Assembly (NCBI GenBank): GCA_026545765.1 | Contig: CM048840.1 | Span: 15,690,765-15,754,764, forward strand | Direction: 5' to 3' | Length of the DNA: 64,000 nucleotides | From: Plantago major | Taxonomy: Eukaryota > Streptophyta > Magnoliopsida > Lamiales > Plantaginaceae | Made by a program: the position numbers and the translations under genes | The notes under the pieces: model-generated | The model's database searches: none | Seen by the model: only the letters and a program-made list of their open reading frames with translations | Told to the model about the DNA's origin: nothing | Shown here: in pieces, positions 23,632-34,368 of the stretch | Layout of the letters: every line of letters begins with the position of its first letter | Numbering within the stretch: position 1 is the stretch's first letter

Positions 23632-24651
23632 ATGGCGGTTTGCAGCATTTCTTCTCAGCTACTCTCTCTTTCTCTCTCCTCAGAGCTTTTCTCTAGCAGA
23701 AGATATGGAGGACCTGTCTCTCTCTCTTGGTCATCTTCTTTTCCTAAATTGAACCTCGCTGCCACTAATTTAACTTCAAAACCTCGAAATAAGGTATGTT
23801 TTATCTGTCTTGTATTTGGCTTAAATTTCTTATTATCTTATTCCTCTACTGGATTCATGATGTTATTAAATTTTGTTTCTGATTATGTGCCGAAATTGGG
23901 TATTTGTAGTTTAGGCATTCGTCACGAATGATAATCCGTAAAGAACATAGTTATGAAGAATTGTTGAGATACATTTCCTCTCTGTAGACTGTAGTACGAG
24001 AATTGTGAAGATAAAAGATACTCTTTTTTTTTCCTTTCTTTTTTTGAAATTGCCTGTTGATGATTCCAACTGGAGAATTATGCAATTAGTTAAATCTGTT
24101 TTTATTTTTTGAACTTATGTTTTATCAGTTACAAAAATGTAGAATTTGTTTCGAGATATTAGTTTTGATGGTAAAATAGCTGGTGTATATGCTCTTCTGG
24201 ATTCTGGTTGCATTATACTCCATTTTGTTTGATGTGACATACATAAATGCAGAGTTTTGTTGTACAAGCTGCTTGGACGCGAAGATCTCGACATGAGGCG
24301 GAAAACAGGCCCAACAGAAAATCATGGAAACAGAAGACTGATATGTACATGAGACCGTTTCTACTGAATGTGTTCTTTTCTAAGCGATTTGTGCATGCTA
24401 AAGTGATGCATCGAGGTACCAGTAAAGTGATATCAGTTGCTACCACGAATGCCAAGGATCTTCGTAATGCATTGCCATCACTCACTGATGACAATGCGTG
24501 TAGAGTAATAGGACGGTTGATCGCCGAGAGATCAAAGGAGGCGGATGTGTTTGCAATGTCATATGAGCTCAAGCGGAATGAACGTGTTGAGGGAAGGCTT
24601 GGGATTATTCTTGATACCATCCAGGAGAGTGGTATCATTTTTGTCGACTGA
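23632..24651 (+). CDS. Ribosomal L18p/L5e family protein, probably organelle-targeted
   Basis: Two exons, 23632-23793 and 24253-24651, joined by a GT-AG intron of 459 bp, give 186 aa. Residues 1 to about 55 are rich in Ser/Leu and poor in acidic residues (MAVCSISSQLLSLSLSS), like a plastid transit peptide. From about residue 80 the conserved core follows: YMRPFLLNVFFSKRFVHAKV, MHRGTSKVISVATTNAKDLR, NACRVIGRLIAERSKEADV and GRLGIILDTIQESGIIFVD. This matches the small plant L18p/L5e-superfamily protein that is distinct from the true plastid bL18. The fold binds 5S rRNA in bL18, but a ribosomal role for this paralogue is not established by the sequence. Start choice: first ATG, with the transit peptide in frame and site II motifs about 110 bp upstream. 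Confidence 0.85.
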
Positions 24652-26828
24652 ATTATGTACCTGGTATGGAATCTGTAACTACTGTTTGTCCTCCATTGCA
24701 CTGAAATCTATACCTATATAATTCTGTTTGAAATCCCTATCTTCTCTGTTTTTGAAATGGCTAGTCTACTGCTTCAATTATGTTTAGTAGTTGTTGCTTG
24801 ATGCCTTCTTACTATTTTGTTAAGACTGGTATCTTATTTTTGCATTATGAATCTGGTAGATAGCTATAGCGTCTTCTACCACTCGAAGAATGCTGCATGA
24901 CTCTTATAAACAAAGACATAGCAGAAATATTAAATACGGAGCGTAGGAGGGTACAAGTGAGACACAGCCAGATTGCTATATTAAATGATATTGGGATAAC
25001 ATATTTTTCTCCTCTTCTCCAATTTTAAGAAATGAAACTAACTAACTAACTATAGGAAGTATTCTGATTTTTTGACTGGTCACACATAACAATTTTGACT
25101 GGTCAAGGAAGAAACATTGATCGGTAATGAAGGAAGATTTGTTGTTGCCAGAAATAAAACAGAAGGGTCTTGTCCTCCTTAGTAGTCGAATATAACAATG
25201 CGCGGCTAGTACAGGAAGATTTGTTAATGCTAAAATGAAAATGAAAGGGCTTACATGTTTGCTGTTTTGAAGAAGCATATAATTTAAACATGTTATAAGA
25301 ATCCTCTGCCAGACTGCTACATCTATCAATGTAGCCAAGAGTTATTTGTATTGCTCTCTGGTTCACGACCAAAACAAGAGAAGATATCCCTCCACGTGAA
25401 GGATAAAAATTGTAACTGAACATCAACTTCCCCAATACTGAATTACACTTTCAATAATTATCTGCAGAAGAAGCCATAGTATCTTAGCATGGTCTTGGTT
25501 AGTTTGTTTATTACTTTTAGCAGAAAAGAGAGACTATAGTTGGTAGACAAGATTGTTTTCTAATATTAGATTATTACAGTAGAAAATATCATTTTGCATT
25601 TGACTGACTGCCTTTAGTTGTAGATTTTGTTGAACTTAGTTAAAGTTTTAATCTTAAATTCTCTTACAGTAGAAACATGAATACTTACAAAGAGCTCAAA
25701 AGCTGCATACTTGTTCCTAGCTGAGCGATATTGTTCATATAATAGTCTTGTGCATCTCCAGACACAGGTAGCTTAAAATCTGTTATAGAAGCTTAGTTTC
25801 TTTTTTCCCCCCTCTGAAGGTACAATCTTCCTTTCATTCCTGGATCATCATCCATCAAATTAGAGCCAAATCGTTGTAGAAAATGGAAATTACAAGTGCA
25901 TGTAACAAAAGTTAAAGAAACAAAGAGATATTATCATAAGAGCATGAAGCATTAAGCCAGTAATTTATGTAAACAATGGAATGTTGCATTGCTGGGACTA
26001 GATAAGGGAGTGGGTAAGTTACCTTTTGAGCATTCTGTTCAGAAACATAATGTTCAATTGTTGCAGGATTAGATTCCATGTAGACCGTAAATCTCTTATT
26101 GTGTCAATATTGTTATATACTCTACCCTTCATGTAAGGAAGAAAAGGCAAAACCATAAAAGAACAGATGTTAGTTGAAGAACACAAATATACAGAAAGAT
26201 GCTGAATTTTGAAATTTGAATCTCTCTACCCTTCAAGTAAGTACTGTAGAAACCTGGCTGTTTCTCAACAGGCGTTTTCTGTCTCCTCTGAACAATCTAA
26301 GAGAAGTATGATTTCTGGGTGGCTTAGGTCTGCAAAAACACAAGCAAATAGCTTACATGAGCCTTTAATAGTTTTGTCACGAAAATTTGCAGAGAATTAA
26401 TGATTTGACCGATTGGTGATTACTGATTTCTATATACTGTATACTTCTCCAGTACCTTTTAGCTATAAAACAGATAGCACTTGAGAGAGTAAATGAGGTT
26501 TAAAAATATTCATGTTGTAGCTAGGTCACTCTCCTGCATAATATATGACAAGATGATTAGATAATACTCCCTTCATCCGAAAAAGATGAGCCTATCAGCT
26601 TTCTATTTTTCATCCCAAATATTAGTGTGTTTCATCATTTGTTCAAGAAATGCTTGTATATTAGAAATATTTTTAAAGTTCAATTAGTTACCCACATTTA
26701 AGAATTGAAAAAGCAAACATAAATAGGGGCAGAATGCTACATTAGACATAATAGCTAAGTTATATACCTTTCTCCCTCCAAAAAATTGTGCCTTCTTGTT
26801 AGAAGTCACACTTGTATTGACTTTCTGC

Positions 26829-26859
<31 letters not shown>

Positions 26860-26890
26860 CTGTCAGTTGAACTTTTAAATTCTTTACAGT
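24652..26890. other. Intergenic between L18-family gene and NLR (convergent 3' ends)
   Basis: Both neighbouring genes end toward this region. No coding sequence is recognised; short frames lack motifs. ATACTCCCTTCATCCG at about 26,566 resembles a Stowaway-type MITE terminus. An uninterrupted A28 tract lies at 26829-26856, just beyond the NLR stop. If the NLR has a 3' intron (donor at 26,940), its last exon could lie here. Confidence 0.55.
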
Positions 26891-29800
26891 TTACATTTGC
26901 AATTGCTTCCTGATAAATGAAATCAAATAAAAATACTCACAGTTGGTTGGCAGTCTCCGACCATTTATCATGACTGATCTGACATGAGAGATGCTGGACC
27001 AGATAGCATCATCACTTTGTGTCATCAATGGACATTCCTCAATATGTATCTCATCAAATTTTGTGAGATGTTGCATTGCTTTCTTAGATGGCAGACGCCT
27101 TAGCCTCTTGCATCTGATAATGTCTAACCTCACTAAACAAGACAATCTCCCAATCCAGTCAGGCAAAGCCTCAATCTCAAAATCATATAACCGTAGATTT
27201 GTTAGGGAAGTGAGGTGCTGAATCTGATCAGGCAGATAGTCCCAATCCTCTTTTCCAATTAAGGATAATCTTTCAAGAGATCGGAGTTCGTGGAAGAGGT
27301 CATTGAGATGATTCTTAAGGGAAACTGAATTTATTGAGTCTGAGAATCCACCAATATTCAAATTCCGTAAGCTCCTAAGACAGCAAATCTCTGTTGGGAA
27401 AATCATCAAGTTTGGAATCTGCCGAAGAGTCAATGTCTGGAGACTAGACATCCTTGATAGACAAGGAATTGCCTTCAACTTTTCCAATTTACTCAAGTTC
27501 AAATGCTTGAGTGAAGAAGAGCATGACTCTAATATTTTACTTGCTAAATCAGTCAACCCCGGGCAATCCTTAATGCATATTTGTTGGAGTGAGGTGAGAC
27601 CTTGTGGAATTGACTTCACTTCTTGGCAGTTGGATATTTCTAACACCTCAAGAGATTTAAGTGTGTTCAGACCAAGTGGCAGCTCTGTCAGATTTTCACA
27701 CCTGATTTTCAATTTTCGGAGTGAAGTGAGGCCATTTACAGATGGAATGGACTGAACTTCTGGGCAACAGGATATATAGAATTTCTCAAGAGAGTGTAGG
27801 GTGTTTACATCAAGTGGTAGCTCACTCAACTTTCCACACATCCAGATCATCAATTTTCGAAGTGAGGTGAGGCCTTTGACGGACGGAATTGACTCCAGTT
27901 CTGGGCAACTAAATATATCTAGTGTATCAAGAGAGTGTAGAGTGTTTAGATCAGGTGGGAGCTTTTTCAAAGTTTCACATGACGAGATTTTCAATGATCT
28001 CAGTGAACTGAGCCCTTTTATGGATGGAATTGATTGAATTGAGCATTTGGATATGTATAGTAGCTCAAGAGAATGTAGAGTGTTTAGATCAAGTGGTAGC
28101 TCTCTGAAATTTTTACATGAGCTGATATTCCATTTTCGAAGTGAGGTGAGGCCTTTTACAGATGGAATTGACTCAACTTCTGCGCAATTGATTATATATA
28201 ATTCCGAGAGAGAGTGAAAGCTGCCTGGATCTAGTTCTTTCAGATCTGCACAGTCTCTTACATCCAATTTTTTAAGAGATTCTCCACCATGTAGTGAGCT
28301 CGAAACAAGACCCATTAACCTCCGGCAACGCTGTATCCTCAAACCTGTGAAACTTTGATTCTTTGCAAAAAGCTCGTCTGGAAGATAAATCAATCCCGGT
28401 AAAGAATCAATGCTGATAGACTGGAGAGAGCTCGTACTGCTACATACAGCTGCCAAAGAAAAATCAGAATCCACTTCATGCACTTCCAGTTTTTTAAGGC
28501 ACGGAAAATGACCTGGAACACTCTTCTTCAGACTGGGGCACCGTTCAATTCTCAAGCACTCAAGGCATGGGAAACGACTTGGAAGACTATTCAATTTGGG
28601 GCATCGCTTAATTTCCAATAATTTGAGGCATGGAAACACTGATTTTGCCCCGTCCACATCTGCCCATTCAGTTAATTCAGGCATTTTCAACAACTTTAGC
28701 TCTTCAAGTGATGGAAATGCAATCTTGGGTTCCCGAAGATTTACATTTCCAATCATGCTTAATGTGCCATGATTTTCAAATCCGTAAAATGGAAGGCCTA
28801 TGGACTTTACTTTGGGCAGACCATTCAACTCCAGAAACCTGAGCTGTGGTAGATGGCCAAACATTGGAACTTCACATTGTCTGCAATTCTCGAGTTTCAT
28901 TTTGATCAAGTTACAAAATACTTTCCCGTCTCCTCCGATGTCTTTGTGTGCCATCATCTTCATTGTCCACGGAGGGAGGTTTTTATCTTTATAGCCTTTA
29001 ATCAATAAAGACTTCAAATTTGGGTGAGGTTGGAGGCCATCCAATACATTTTCGTCACTTGTTTCACCTTCTCTTGATTGATTCCAATCGAAAGTTAACC
29101 CGGAAATGCTTGGTTTGCTCAGCAAATCTGCACACTTGGCCTCTTTTTTGTCTTTCACCCTTTCAAGATTATGAATCACTAGTAATCCTTTGAGACTTTT
29201 CAGGTTTCCCAGCTCTATGATTCTGCAGCCCTGCTCATGACCCACATTGTAGTATGGAAGTGTTTGAAGAGAAGTTAAGTTCCCCATCCTTGGAGGCAGT
29301 TCTGCACCATGAATTTGAAGATGTCTTAAGCTGACCAAGTCAACTATTGTGCTCGGAAGATTTTTCACAGTCACAGTCCGGTATGAAGAAATGCATAGAG
29401 TCTGCAAATTATAGAGCCTACCGATTGAATCAGGTAAAGATGTGATTTTTGTTCCTGAGATGTCAAGAAACCTGAGATGTATTAACTCTCCAATCACTTC
29501 TGGTAGCTCCTTGATGCTCTCGTCCATCAGCTTCAAAACATGCAATCTTGTAAAGCCTGCAATCATGTTCATGCTTTCCCCTTCGAAGAATAGTGTTCTT
29601 AGATACTTTGCTTGCGCTCCGGTGAGTGATTCCTCCTTGCCTGATTTCATGACAAGATATCGAGCTGGCTGCACCTTGTTGATCTGGTTATCCCTCATAT
29701 TGATCTGGTCATCGTTCATATTGATGGTTCTAGGCCCTGAAACTGAACAAGCTAGATCATGCACAAGGTTATGCATCTTGCAGTTTATAACATTTCCATA

Positions 29801-31273
29801 TAAATCTGTCCAGGCATCTTGCAGTAAAGAGTGTTGCAGGAGATGGTCGAAAATTTCATCCCCCACAGACTCCATATTCATTTTCTGATTAGCTTGAAGA
29901 AATCCTTCAGCCATCCAAAGGTCGATCAGAAGTACCCTTTTGATCGTGAAATCTTTTGGCAAAATTGAACAGTATGCAAAACACTTTTTGTGGATGGATG
30001 ATGGCAGGCGATCATAGCTCAGCATTAGTATATTCTTGATAGCGTCGTCGTTCTGCCCAAAGTTTGAAAGCTGATTATCTAGTATCATGCTCCACTCATC
30101 TTTTGACTTGCCGCGCAACAATCCCGCCATTAACTTGGCAGCTAGTGGCAAACCACCACACCTCTGTGCAATGCACTTCCCTATTCTTTCAAATTCTGTT
30201 GGAAGCTCCACTGGCAAGGAGGCTTTTGCTTTGATTATGGACCAACATTCATCTTCTGATAACTTGCGTAATGGATGGGTGGTCAATGTACCCACATTCG
30301 AAGCAACATGTTCGCTTCTTGTAGTAACAATGATGCAGTTTCCCTTCAGAGAACAGGTTCCTGATAAGGAACTTATAAAAGCATCCCACAAATTGAAGTC
30401 CCCATTCCACACATCATCGAGAACTAGCAAGTACTTTTTACCTGCCAAATTCTCTTGAATCTTCTCCAGCACAACCTCTTCACTTAAGATTGCAGTGGCA
30501 CTTTCTCGGGTCAAATTTTCAAGAATCAATTTGTATAAACCAGTTGCATCGGAATGAAATGGAACAGACACCCAAATTTTTGCTGCAAAGTGAGCTCCTA
30601 TACTTTCATGACGAAATACTGTTCGAGCAAGTGTTGTTTTCCCTATCCCACCCATGCCAACAATAGGGATAACAGAAAGTGTTTCTTGTGATGAGGCCAT
30701 AATTAACATGTTAACTATTTCTGATACATCATTTTCTCTTCCTATGATGTTTGGCTCAACATAAAATGAGTTAGTTCTCAGTTCTGGAGGTGATCCAACA
30801 GAACTGGTATGACTTGCTCCAATAACTGCCATCTGAAGGCCATAGTCTCTGGCCTCCTCGTTAATTGCCTTCAGCCTCTTGTTAAGATTCTTAATTTTAC
30901 TAGCCATTTGGTTGCGGAAAAGCAAGGTACTAGGAGCAGACATGAGAAAAGTAGTTACCTCATTCGGAGCTCGGTTTTGGTCCTCAACCTTTTGGCGTAG
31001 GAGCTCGTAGTTGAACTCATCCAGCACAGCATCAACATCAAAAGCCACGTCTTCCAGGTGCTCCAGACAACGCCTGACAGCCCTGCTCTTGACTTGCTTC
31101 ATCTCAGCATCAGACACAAAATCTTGAATCATCAGTAGTGAATTCTTCAGGATTTCCATGTCTTCATCGACACCATAAACCTGAATGATCTGGTCAATAG
31201 GTCCCTGAAGGACATTTTGCAGTGCAACTTGAATGGTTGCACCTACACCAGCTCCAATCAATGCTTGATCCAT
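26891..31273 (-). CDS. CC-NB-LRR (CNL) disease resistance protein, RGA-like, 1460 aa
   Basis: Intracellular immune receptor with a single uninterrupted frame. The Rx-type coiled coil (residues ~1-140) carries an EDVID-like LEDVAFDVDAVLDEF. NB-ARC motifs are the P-loop GMGGIGKTT (206-214), kinase-2 LLVLDDVW (282-289), RNBS-B IIVTTRS, GLPL in CGGLPLAAK (372-380), RNBS-D CFAYCSILPKDF (431-442), and MHNLVHDLA (500-508), where the usual MHD third residue is Asn. LRRs follow from about 545 to 1440. A block of five near-identical LRR pairs (about 47 aa, 141 bp each) lies near 27,600-28,200. The ATG is the first in frame and starts the CC domain. A GTGAGT donor at 26,940 (after TNC), conserved in the paralogue at 36.4 kb, suggests that the annotated last 16 residues may instead be intron. 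Pack-MULE 2 ends 610 bp upstream. Confidence 0.95.
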   Translation of the reverse strand: MDQALIGAGVGATIQVALQNVLQGPIDQIIQVYGVDEDMEILKNSLLMIQDFVSDAEMKQVKSRAVRRCLEHLEDVAFDVDAVLDEFNYELLRQKVEDQNRAPNEVTTFLMSAPSTLLFRNQMASKIKNLNKRLKAINEEARDYGLQMAVIGASHTSSVGSPPELRTNSFYVEPNIIGRENDVSEIVNMLIMASSQETLSVIPIVGMGGIGKTTLARTVFRHESIGAHFAAKIWVSVPFHSDATGLYKLILENLTRESATAILSEEVVLEKIQENLAGKKYLLVLDDVWNGDFNLWDAFISSLSGTCSLKGNCIIVTTRSEHVASNVGTLTTHPLRKLSEDECWSIIKAKASLPVELPTEFERIGKCIAQRCGGLPLAAKLMAGLLRGKSKDEWSMILDNQLSNFGQNDDAIKNILMLSYDRLPSSIHKKCFAYCSILPKDFTIKRVLLIDLWMAEGFLQANQKMNMESVGDEIFDHLLQHSLLQDAWTDLYGNVINCKMHNLVHDLACSVSGPRTINMNDDQINMRDNQINKVQPARYLVMKSGKEESLTGAQAKYLRTLFFEGESMNMIAGFTRLHVLKLMDESIKELPEVIGELIHLRFLDISGTKITSLPDSIGRLYNLQTLCISSYRTVTVKNLPSTIVDLVSLRHLQIHGAELPPRMGNLTSLQTLPYYNVGHEQGCRIIELGNLKSLKGLLVIHNLERVKDKKEAKCADLLSKPSISGLTFDWNQSREGETSDENVLDGLQPHPNLKSLLIKGYKDKNLPPWTMKMMAHKDIGGDGKVFCNLIKMKLENCRQCEVPMFGHLPQLRFLELNGLPKVKSIGLPFYGFENHGTLSMIGNVNLREPKIAFPSLEELKLLKMPELTEWADVDGAKSVFPCLKLLEIKRCPKLNSLPSRFPCLECLRIERCPSLKKSVPGHFPCLKKLEVHEVDSDFSLAAVCSSTSSLQSISIDSLPGLIYLPDELFAKNQSFTGLRIQRCRRLMGLVSSSLHGGESLKKLDVRDCADLKELDPGSFHSLSELYIINCAEVESIPSVKGLTSLRKWNISSCKNFRELPLDLNTLHSLELLYISKCSIQSIPSIKGLSSLRSLKISSCETLKKLPPDLNTLHSLDTLDIFSCPELESIPSVKGLTSLRKLMIWMCGKLSELPLDVNTLHSLEKFYISCCPEVQSIPSVNGLTSLRKLKIRCENLTELPLGLNTLKSLEVLEISNCQEVKSIPQGLTSLQQICIKDCPGLTDLASKILESCSSSLKHLNLSKLEKLKAIPCLSRMSSLQTLTLRQIPNLMIFPTEICCLRSLRNLNIGGFSDSINSVSLKNHLNDLFHELRSLERLSLIGKEDWDYLPDQIQHLTSLTNLRLYDFEIEALPDWIGRLSCLVRLDIIRCKRLRRLPSKKAMQHLTKFDEIHIEECPLMTQSDDAIWSSISHVRSVMINGRRLPTNCEYFYLISFIRKQLQM
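27600..28200 (-). repeat. 141-bp tandem LRR repeat units inside the NLR
   Basis: The anchor GATGGAATK/GACGGAATT recurs at 27741, 27882, 28023 and 28161, giving spacings of 141, 141 and 138 bp (47, 47 and 46 codons). Each unit encodes two LRRs of the form ESIPSVKGLTSLRKL … ELPLDLNTLHSLE. The similarity at nucleotide level indicates recent unequal exchange. Confidence 0.9.
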
Positions 31274-31873
31274 TGTTTTTTGCCAATGAGATTATGTTTT
31301 CTCGGTCGATCTTAAGGTAAAGAGAAATATAGAAACAGATGTGGGAAAGCAAAGAAGAGTTTGTATGCGGTGGGAGCAAATACTTGGTGTGGAAACTGCT
31401 GTAGCATTTACCGAACATTAATTTTGGAAAGATTGTAGAGTTGACATCATGTCATGCCAAAGCAAGTCTTTTTTTCACAACTTATTGCCAGAAATGGTGA
31501 CCATTTGGTCTTTAGGTCAATGTTTCTTTTTATTTTCCTTTAATTATAATGATGTACTGTTGTAAGATTAAATGAAAACTAAAAATAGTAGGAATCAATT
31601 AAAAGAAAAAAGAAACACGAATCTAACGACATTGCGATGGAGACATTTGTACCCATTAATGGTGTGATCAAACATGCTTGCAGTTTTTGACAACCCAGCA
31701 TTCTCCGAAATCGAAGATATTAGGCCCTTTTTATTAATTTAATTGTTTTCTAATTTATTATGGTTTGTTCTAAAGATTTTTTTTGTATTTTTTTTGTTAA
31801 AACTCGAGGTAAGTTTGTAACTTTACAGGTATAAATGTTTGTGTAGTCTTACTTTCCACGTGTGAAGGTCACC
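31274..31873. other. NLR upstream region (~600 bp)
   Basis: Sequence between the NLR start codon and Pack-MULE 2. It is AT-rich. No unambiguous TATA box stands out to me, and no gene is seen. Any promoter of the NLR must lie here or within the transposon. Confidence 0.45.
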
Positions 31874-32589
31874 TTCCGTTATGCCAAAGTCTTGGAAAAT
31901 GTAAGATTTTCTTAAAATATAGGAAAGTCAAAGATTTTTGAGGTTTTTCGCGGTTTTTGGGTTTTAACGGTCTGACCGGCCGAGTTTCTTAAAAAACCGC
32001 CGAGAAACACATTTTTAATTATGGTTTTAATGGATTATGTTATGGTTTTAAGTTGCTATCATTAAAAGTTACAGTTATAGTTTTACCGTATTTTGTTAAT
32101 GTTTTAAGAGATGATGTGATGATTTTAATACGTCAGTAGTATTGTATGTTTCAATTATAGTTTTAACCTCTTTCATTATTTTTTTTAAGAGATGGTTAAT
32201 GGTTTTAAGGAGCTACATCATAGTTTTAAGATGGCTTGTTATAGTTTTAAGTGACACTCTAATATCATTAAACCACCATTAAACAAGTCTAAAAGTTTCA
32301 CGTATGCCATTAAAACATCAATAAACAAGCTTGAAATAAGCTACTTGCAACATTCAGTTATTACACTATTGAAACATTCAGTCATCCAAATGTTTAAAAC
32401 ATCTATTCTCATAAGAAAAAAATTACAACAAACGTTCATTCGGTGTTTTTTTATGCAAATGCAAACTGAATTGGTGAACTTCGACTTCCTGTTGGTGAAC
32501 TTTGACTTCATGCAATTTGTTGCTTCAATACTGCAATAACACCTTTGAGAGACCTATGATCATCAAACTCGAAGTTATCATCAGTACCT

Positions 32590-33790
32590 GCTTAAAACAT
32601 TCACTAACTGGGTTAAAACTATAACGACTCTTATTAAAACTATCGCATTCGTGCTTAAAACAATAACAGAATAGAAACATGCAACAAAAGCTAAAAAAAC
32701 AGTAACATTGATTCTTAAAACAATAACAGTGCCTCTTAAAACTATAACAATGCCTCTTAAAACTATAACAAATCGGGAACATGCAACACAAGCTAAAAAC
32801 AATAACATTAATACTTAAAACTATAACGATGTCTCTTAAAACGATAACAATGCATCTTATAACTATAACTAAGCGGAAACATGCAACACAAGCTAAAACA
32901 GTAACATTGATGCTTAAAACAATAAAGGTATTTTTTAAAACTACAACAATGCCTCTTAAAATTATAACAAAACAAAAAAATGCAACACAATCTAAAATCA
33001 GTAAACAAAGCAGAAAAACACCACACAAGCTAAAAACAATAAGATTGATACTTAAAACAATAATAATGTCTTTTAAAACTATATCAATGCCTCTTAAAAT
33101 TATAACAAGATAAAAACATGCAACACAAGTTAAAAACAGTAACATTGATTCTTAAAACTATAACAGTTTCTCTTAAAACTATAACAATGCCTCTTAAAAC
33201 TATAACAATGCCTCTTAAAACTATAATAAGCAGAAACATGCAACACAAGCTAAAAACAGTAATATTGATGCTTGAAACTATAACATTGACTCTTAAATAT
33301 AAAACAATGCATCTTAAAACTATAACAAAGTAGAAACATGCAACACATGCTAAAAACTATAATAATGATTATTAAAACAGTAAGGTACGTACAATTTTTT
33401 TTGTTCAGATCTGATATATTTTCAGAGCTGAACATATTCTCGGGAATGATTTCCAGATCTGACGAGCTAGCTTCTTCATCGTTTTGGATTTGTGGATTTG
33501 AACATTATAGCAACTGGATCTGAAAGTTTTGAACATCAAATCATGAAAACTGAATCGAAATTCATGACATTATAGCAACACAAGCTAAAAACAGTAACAT
33601 TGATGCTTAAAACCATAACAGTGCCTATTAAAACTATAACAATGCTTCGTAAAACTATAACAAATTAAGCATTTGCAAAAAATCAAATCATATATATTGC
33701 ACCAGTGTCTAAAAACACTAACGTTGCTGCTTAAAACTACAATAATAGGTTTTGAAACTATAACATATGCGCTAAAACAATAAGATACAA
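32590..33790. repeat. GTTTTAAG higher-order tandem array in Pack-MULE 2
   Basis: Units such as ATGCCTCTTAAAACTATAAC recur, organised in longer segments of roughly 100-120 bp that start with ACATGCAACACAAGCTAAAA (seen near 32,676, 32,781, 32,879, 33,116, 33,235, 33,335 and 33,573). It is the reverse complement of the repeat in Pack-MULE 1, as expected from the opposite orientation, and has more copies. Confidence 0.88.
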
Positions 33791-33819
33791 AAACATTCAA
33801 CATAACACCAACTCTTAAA

Positions 33820-34368
33820 AAGTAACCAATGGTATTCTCATAGACCTCACAAGTGGAGAAATGAATGAGACGCTTGTTATTTTCAGAATAGTACTTGACC
33901 TCAATCAGCAAAAGTCAAACCAAATCAAACAAAAGTCAAAATCTAGCAACATTACATTTACACTACTACATTGAGCAAGTAAACACTAGTATGTCGTCAA
34001 ACAAGGGAGAAAATAGAAGATTACTACATTTGGTTCCATCTCTGCGGAAAGGGCATAAATAACATGTAATTTACTACTGGAAGAGCATCAATGAATTATT
34101 CCATATTCAAAGCATTAGCAGCAACGAAAATCAGACAATTGAAGGTCTAAGAAGCAAGCAAGCGAGCATTATCTATAAGGAATCAGACAATTGAAGAAGA
34201 TGAGTCAGAATTGTAAATTACCAGATCTGCCATGCGAATGAGTCCTTCGAGGCGAGAATCGTTCATAATGTTGATGCCCGAAGCTTCTCGCAGAGATGAG
34301 AGCCGATAAAGCCACCAGCTCCGATCATACAAATCGTCTCCGTCCAGATCTACTTCTACAGACGCCAT
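33820..34368 (-). pseudogene. Captured fragments of UDP-D-apiose/UDP-D-xylose synthase
   Basis: The minus strand holds AXS-like blocks in gene order. From 34,368 a start codon leads, with a frame change, into ICMIGAGGFIGSHLCEKLRA, the Rossmann GxxGxxG of this NAD-dependent epimerase family. It continues into INIMNDSRLEGLIRMADL (to about 34,215). FIDALPVV follows near 34,070-34,100. After a relic intron ending CTGATTGAG comes VKYYSENNKRLIHFSTCEVY at 33,899 down to about 33,840. AXS converts UDP-glucuronate to UDP-apiose and UDP-xylose; only the N-terminal third is represented, with frameshifts and deletions. Retention of an intron remnant shows capture at DNA level. The piece is sense relative to the element's leader. 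Confidence 0.82.

Noticed and set aside
26829-26856. A28 tract as a retroposon tail
   Set aside because: No upstream retrocopy or flanking duplication was found; treated as a simple homopolymer.
29442-30458. Plus-strand frames of 148 and 123 codons opposite the NLR
   Set aside because: They are antisense shadows of the conserved NB-ARC coding sequence.
32525-33145. Long hydrophobic minus-strand frame (206 codons) and neighbours in the MULE repeat
   Set aside because: It results from the stop-free GTTTTAAG tandem repeat; similar pseudo-frames appear in several frames of both arrays. No protein motif.
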